NCBI GenBank assembly: GCA_951213105.1
Contig: OX578134.1
Span: forward strand, 136,583,793 to 136,647,792
Source: Amaurobius ferox
Taxonomy: Eukaryota > Arthropoda > Arachnida > Araneae > Amaurobiidae
Direction of reading: 5' to 3'
Length of the DNA: 64,000 bases
Shown here: in pieces, positions 58,431 to 64,000 of the stretch
Numbering within the stretch: the stretch's first letter is position 1
How the letters are laid out: each line of letters starts with the position of its first letter
The notes under the pieces: model-generated
The model's database searches: none
What the model saw: the letters and a program-made list of their open reading frames with translations, nothing else
Told to the model about the DNA's origin: nothing
Made by a program: the position numbers and the translations under genes

Positions 58431-59159
58431 GTATCAATAAAGACCAAGAGAAGAGGTATCAAACCATTTCATTTTTTGGAATACTGATTTTAACAGATAA
58501 ATAAATTTGCATCGTTTGTTTCATTTTTGAAACGCTATCATTTCAGCTTTAATGGGATTTGTTTTCTACCATCTTCAAAACTTCTGCGTCAACCAGAATA
58601 ATTAAATTACGTTCGAAACAAAAGTTGTTGCTACAAAACTTTTATCATTGTTTTATTGTAAACTAGACAAAAGTAAATGCATTAGCGTTTGTTTCGTTAT
58701 TAAAATATAAATTCTGAACACAGTGTAAAGGATTTTAAATGTTTAATTACGATGCTTTCAATTCAAAACATGCTTTTTTACTGTGACTGCAGTGCATATT
58801 ACGCTATAAAAAGAGTATTAGAATGTGGTCCAAAATTTTAATTCGTGTTTTCGTTGTAGATGTTCATGTTTTATGGACTATAAATCATGAACCAACAGTC
58901 TTAAAAGTTTTTTGAGAATCAGTATTTAATCACTTGACTGTTACCTGATTAGATTTTGGTACAATTGGAGAAAAACAGCTTTTTTTAAATTTGCAAAATA
59001 AAAATTGACATTAAAAATAAATATACTTAAAAATGAGTTAAATATTTGTTTTATACACATGATTAATTAAAAAACGAATAACACTTGGCCAACATTCAAA
59101 CGCACGTTATATACATACTTAAACAACATTCCGTTATTGACAAAAAGTGCTTAAAATCA
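58431..59159. other. AT-rich stretch without recognised gene
   Basis: Nothing was identified. Confidence 0.35.
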
Positions 59160-59830
59160 TAAACATCCCAGCCCTAATTATTACAATCAGTAAATACTGG
59201 AACCCAATTGATTTTAAATTTTATCAAATGTTCGGAAGTTCCTCGCCTCCGATTTTCAAATGAATTTTTGAAATAAAATCATTAAAAAATCAGAAGTTAT
59301 AAAAATATACACAATCAGTTTTTAAGTAAATTATCAGTAGAAAATTAATGAAACTAACTTTAGTACATTAGCATAAATTTTTCTCGAGATATTACATGTT
59401 TTCCGATCCATTTATCGAAAAAGTTAAATAAAATTAAAATAAGTGGCAATTATCCTTACATAGATTGACCTTGACGATAAATTTGGTAAAAAAACCAGTT
59501 TGCTGATTTTTTTAAAATGCTTCTAAAATGGCAAAAATGACGTTTAATTAACAAAAATGACCCTTCAAATTAATAGAAGTTCAATATTTCCTAACATTTT
59601 ACATATTTTAATATGCAGACTATATTGCTGAGATGTTAGCAATATTTCTAATTTTCAAGTTAGATTTGCCCGAAATCGACATAGTATAGAGCAGAAATGC
59701 GCCAAATGTTAATGAAATCATTAAAAATATTGTACCATTGAACATTTACATCATTATGCTATACAAGAAGAGAAGTCATTGCCTTATGTATGAAAAGTCC
59801 TATGCTGCACACATCAGAATATTTTATTCT
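59160..59830 (+). repeat. Dispersed repeat E, copy 5 (5' truncated)
   Basis: It begins within the E body (CAGTAAATACTGGAACCCAA), follows the E order through TCTCGAGATATTACATGTTT and reaches the E terminus at about 59785-59825 (AGTCCTATGCTGCACACATC). The hairpin start is missing. A frame at 59738-59959 runs across the end and is not considered a gene. Confidence 0.55.
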
Positions 59831-60942
<1,112 letters not shown>

Positions 60943-61204
60943 TTAATCTTAACTTTTAATTAAAATTATATATATATTAATCTTTGATAACTTTTGTTTG
61001 AAATAGTATGGTCCTTCTCATTTGATCACATGAAAATGAATACGCCACGATGCACCCAATTTGTTAAGATACATTTTGCGCATCGACCCAGAAACAGATA
61101 GATAATTCCTGGAGCAATAGTTATTTACGAAATCAGTACGCTACGGTATATATTATTATGACAGTTTGAATAATAATATACATGTAAATTATATTAAAAT
61201 TAAT

Positions 61205-61952
61205 GTTATACATAATAAAACAAGAAAGAGTAATCATGCATAAAGCATTGATTATGAAACACTTTCCAAATGCATTGCAATTTTATTTAAATATCTCTAA
61301 AATGCGATATTTTTAGCGCTGATATATTTCAAATTATCCCAGTACTACAGTAATTTATTATATTTGAAAAATTGAAATTTCATGGGGAAAAAAGGAGCTT
61401 TATTCAAATGACGTCATCGAAATATAAATCATCTGGCTCTCTATGTAAAAGCAATGAATATTTCATTCATATCACTTATATTCCAGACCCAAGAGCTAAA
61501 TAATTTTGTTTAAAAAATTTAACAATTCTTATACAAGTCATCTTACAATCATTTGTTTAAATTATGCATTCATTAAAATTAGGCTTCGTTGTAGAAATAA
61601 CCAAAGTTTGATGATCATTTAAAGTCAAAAATATTGTAACTGCATTAGAGCAGAATACATATCCACAGAAAATACGGAAAAATAAAGCAGTTTTAGAACG
61701 GATGCAACACTAGATATAAATTTAAATGAACTTTTAAAATCACGATTTTTACACTGGGAAAAAAGATGAATGCCATATTTTATTTTGAAGAGGATCACGT
61801 GATATCTTCATACGCTATGGGTGTAATTATTATTTTAATTTTTGTTTAAAAAACTACCAAACATATTTTGCTGAAATTTTATTTATATATTTCACCGAAA
61901 AATTTCAATATTTCCTAAAATTTTTGAAGCAATTTGTGAATTTTAACTTTGC
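61205..61952 (+). repeat. Dispersed repeat R, copy D
   Basis: It is collinear with copies A and B: GCATAAAGCATTGATTATGA near 61238, ATGACGTCATCGAAATATAA near 61408, TTAGGCTTCGTTGTAGAAAT near 61580 and AACGGATGCAACACTAGATA near 61696. It ends in the complement of TTTAAAATTCACAAATTGCT near 61920-61950. It is the most complete single copy, and the Tc1 pseudogene starts right at its end. Confidence 0.65.
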
Positions 61953-62960
61953 GTAAAAAATTTTGATTTCCAAAGCGTCCCACTCGATGACGTTAGGATC
62001 AGACGAATTGACGGGCCAAGTGACGTGTAGAATATCAACCGCATGTTCTGTGAACCATTCCTGAACACATCTGGCGCGATTTACGGTACAATTGTCGTCT
62101 TGGTAGACAGGTTCTGTGACAAGGCCCTCTCCATGCAGAAAGTCCACATAAGGGACGACGTGGTCATCCAAGATGGGGAATGTAATCCACAGCCTTCATC
62201 CGATTGTTGACTTTCGCCAGTGGTACAACGCCAGTCGCCGAAATACACCCGCAAAACATCACACTCACACCCCCGAGCTGCACTGATCTCTGGAGACAGT
62301 CCGGATGATACGCCTCTTGGGACTTCCTGGTAACACGAAAACGTGCGTCATTGGCATACTAGCAGAAGCATGATTTGTCTGAACATACTACACGTCGCCA
62401 GTCATTCAAGGTCCAGTGTCGATGTTCTAGAGCCCATTGGAGTCTCTTCTGTTATGGGCTGCTGTGATCCGAGGATGTCTCAAGGGTATACGGCAGAACA
62501 ATTCCATGCAATGCAGCTCCGGGCGCAGGGTGCGCTCGGAAATAGACGGACTGGGACCAGCATTAACCTGTGCCACCAATTGGTCCCTGTTTTGGAAAAG
62601 ATTACAGGTAGCCATGCGCCTCACATGCCGACGACCTCTCGGGGTTAGTATCGTCTTGCGGCCGGCATTGCATCGCCGGGAACTATTTATTTCGTCCAAA
62701 CGCCATCGCTTATGCACTATACTTACTGTAGATGCTGTTACACCCAAGAACGCTGTAATCTCTGACAGTGTTCCAGGCCGCACACTATGCCCCCCCCCCT
62801 TTTTGCCAGTCGGTGAGATCTCGTTTGTGGCTTATTTCCAACTTTACGAACGAACAAAGCACACTGATCACAAGGTTTTGCAACACGTTCAACCTTCCTC
62901 TGCGTCTTCCACCTCTGTTCTGTTCGCATACGTGAGGTGCGCTGCAGACATGTGCTCTTA
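61953..62960 (-). pseudogene. Tc1-like transposase pseudogene
   Basis: The minus strand encodes a Tc1-type transposase in at least three frames. DLTDWQKG (about 62821-62797) ends in a run of ten Gs. The frame then shifts to TLSEITAFLGVTASTVSIVH (helix-turn-helix) and a basic segment RRCNAGRKTILTPRGRRHVR, ending at 62427. A third frame gives LNDWRRVVCSDKSCF with the first catalytic Asp, followed by a stop. The last part (62171-61960) has QDDNCTVNRARCVQEWF with the second Asp and a SSDPNVIEWD segment with the final acidic residue. Tc1-like transposases are usually about 340 residues, so most of the gene is present but broken. No terminal inverted repeats could be defined. Confidence 0.75.
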
Positions 62961-64000
62961 CAGTATGGGCTCGCAGTAATATTTCGTAATATTTTGTCCG
63001 GTGTGTTTACTATCTCGCAAATTAACTAAGCGATATTTTTTAAATTGGGTTTGTTTATTTTTATAGTTAACAGCAATGAATACACGAATAATTTTTTACC
63101 GAGTTCTGGTAGTAAAAATGCGCCAATTTATATTTATTTTTCCCTCAAATTATAAATTTGATAATTTATAGGAGTAGTCATGAGTTGGATATATCACATA
63201 TGTTTTCAATGTTAGCTGATTATAATGCATATAAATTTAAATAACTTTTAGATCATGAATGTATGAAAAGTTGATGAAGTCCAACACTTCAGCTATAACA
63301 TACAAAAATTCATATTTAAGTTAAAATGTAACACTTATCACATTGTAATAAATATTAAAAGAAGCATATTGTTTTCTCAAAGAACATTAATTGCTTAGTT
63401 TAATTCACAGCTTTAAATTTAACAAAATGATGTCTATTCTAATACTGTCAGAATAGAATTTATGCCTATTTTTACACTCTTCATAAAAAATGGACTGAAC
63501 ACGCTGCCGCTGTTTGACTTTGGTAGCGTAGCAACTGTACAGTATGCATCACTGGCAACTGCCATGAAATCCATTTATTGTCAGCAAAATGAAAGAAATA
63601 TAATGGGATTTTGATATCGCGACTTGTGTCACTTACAATTTTCCGCTAGAACGCTAATATTTTCATACAATTGAGTTTCGTTTTAAATCTCACTCACACA
63701 GTTTCGTTATTTCTGCCTTTTAGAAGTTCTGACAGTTTAAAGAACTACCTTCGGTGTCAGAAACAATTTTGCAACACGGACTCTGAAAGTTGATTAGAGG
63801 AAAAGATTACATTCAACGGTATTTAGAGAGAAAATTGTAATGATATGCAAAATTTATTATAGACTACATAAGTACCACATATATTCTACTCTTCAATAGA
63901 ATCATTTTGGTAATTGATGTATTTTAGTTGACATATACATTTGTCCATCTCAGACGCATAGAAAGCAAGCCCTCATATCCAAACCTATTTAAAACTTCAC
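62961..64000. other. AT-rich stretch without recognised gene
   Basis: Nothing was identified up to the window edge. Confidence 0.35.

Noticed and set aside
62437..62979. 180-codon plus-strand open frame
   Set aside because: It lies antisense to the recognisable Tc1 transposase pseudogene and has no domain of its own.

Overview
The window is AT-rich (roughly 70% A+T by eye) eukaryotic intergenic DNA built almost wholly from mobile elements and their debris. No host protein-coding gene could be recognised. The element mix (Ty3/gypsy, Tc1/mariner, a Penelope-like fragment with hammerhead ribozymes, tRNA-derived SINEs, long TA and GT microsatellites) fits an arthropod, perhaps an arachnid. The arachnid guess is inference from element types only.

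The centrepiece is a nested insertion. A decayed Tc1-like transposon (16968-27736, 27-bp terminal inverted repeats flanked by TA) is split by a complete Ty3/gypsy LTR retrotransposon (17600-27143, minus strand). The retrotransposon has 945-bp LTRs that differ at one base, a 4-bp target duplication GAAG, a polypurine tract, one open gag-pol frame of 1750 residues with intact protease, reverse transcriptase, RNase H and integrase motifs, and a small overlapping Ser-rich ORF. It looks very recently inserted and possibly still active.

Left part (1-16967): two copies of a ~930-bp dispersed repeat (called E here), a decayed Ty3-like element with ~215-bp LTRs and a gag remnant (4577-5902), a 31-bp tandem repeat, a long degenerate array (7050-8960), and a family called R present as a head-to-tail pair plus an inverted copy (9105-12015). 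A Penelope-like terminal fragment with a degenerate hammerhead motif lies at 12280-12480.

Right part (27739-64000): LTR-like and SINE fragments, more E copies, a 439-bp foldback at 40548-40986 carrying one good hammerhead ribozyme candidate on each arm, a perfect 4 x 56-bp tandem array (46393-46616), a non-LTR retrotransposon 3' end (~49 kb), a rearranged LTR element with a tRNA-Leu primer site (53150-54013), a promoter-like block with three CCAAT boxes exactly 26 bp apart (56.6 kb), another R copy and a second Tc1 transposase pseudogene (61.9-62.9 kb).

The only plausibly functional protein genes are those of the Ty3/gypsy element. The most unusual signals are the hammerhead pair in the foldback and the near-identical LTR insertion.
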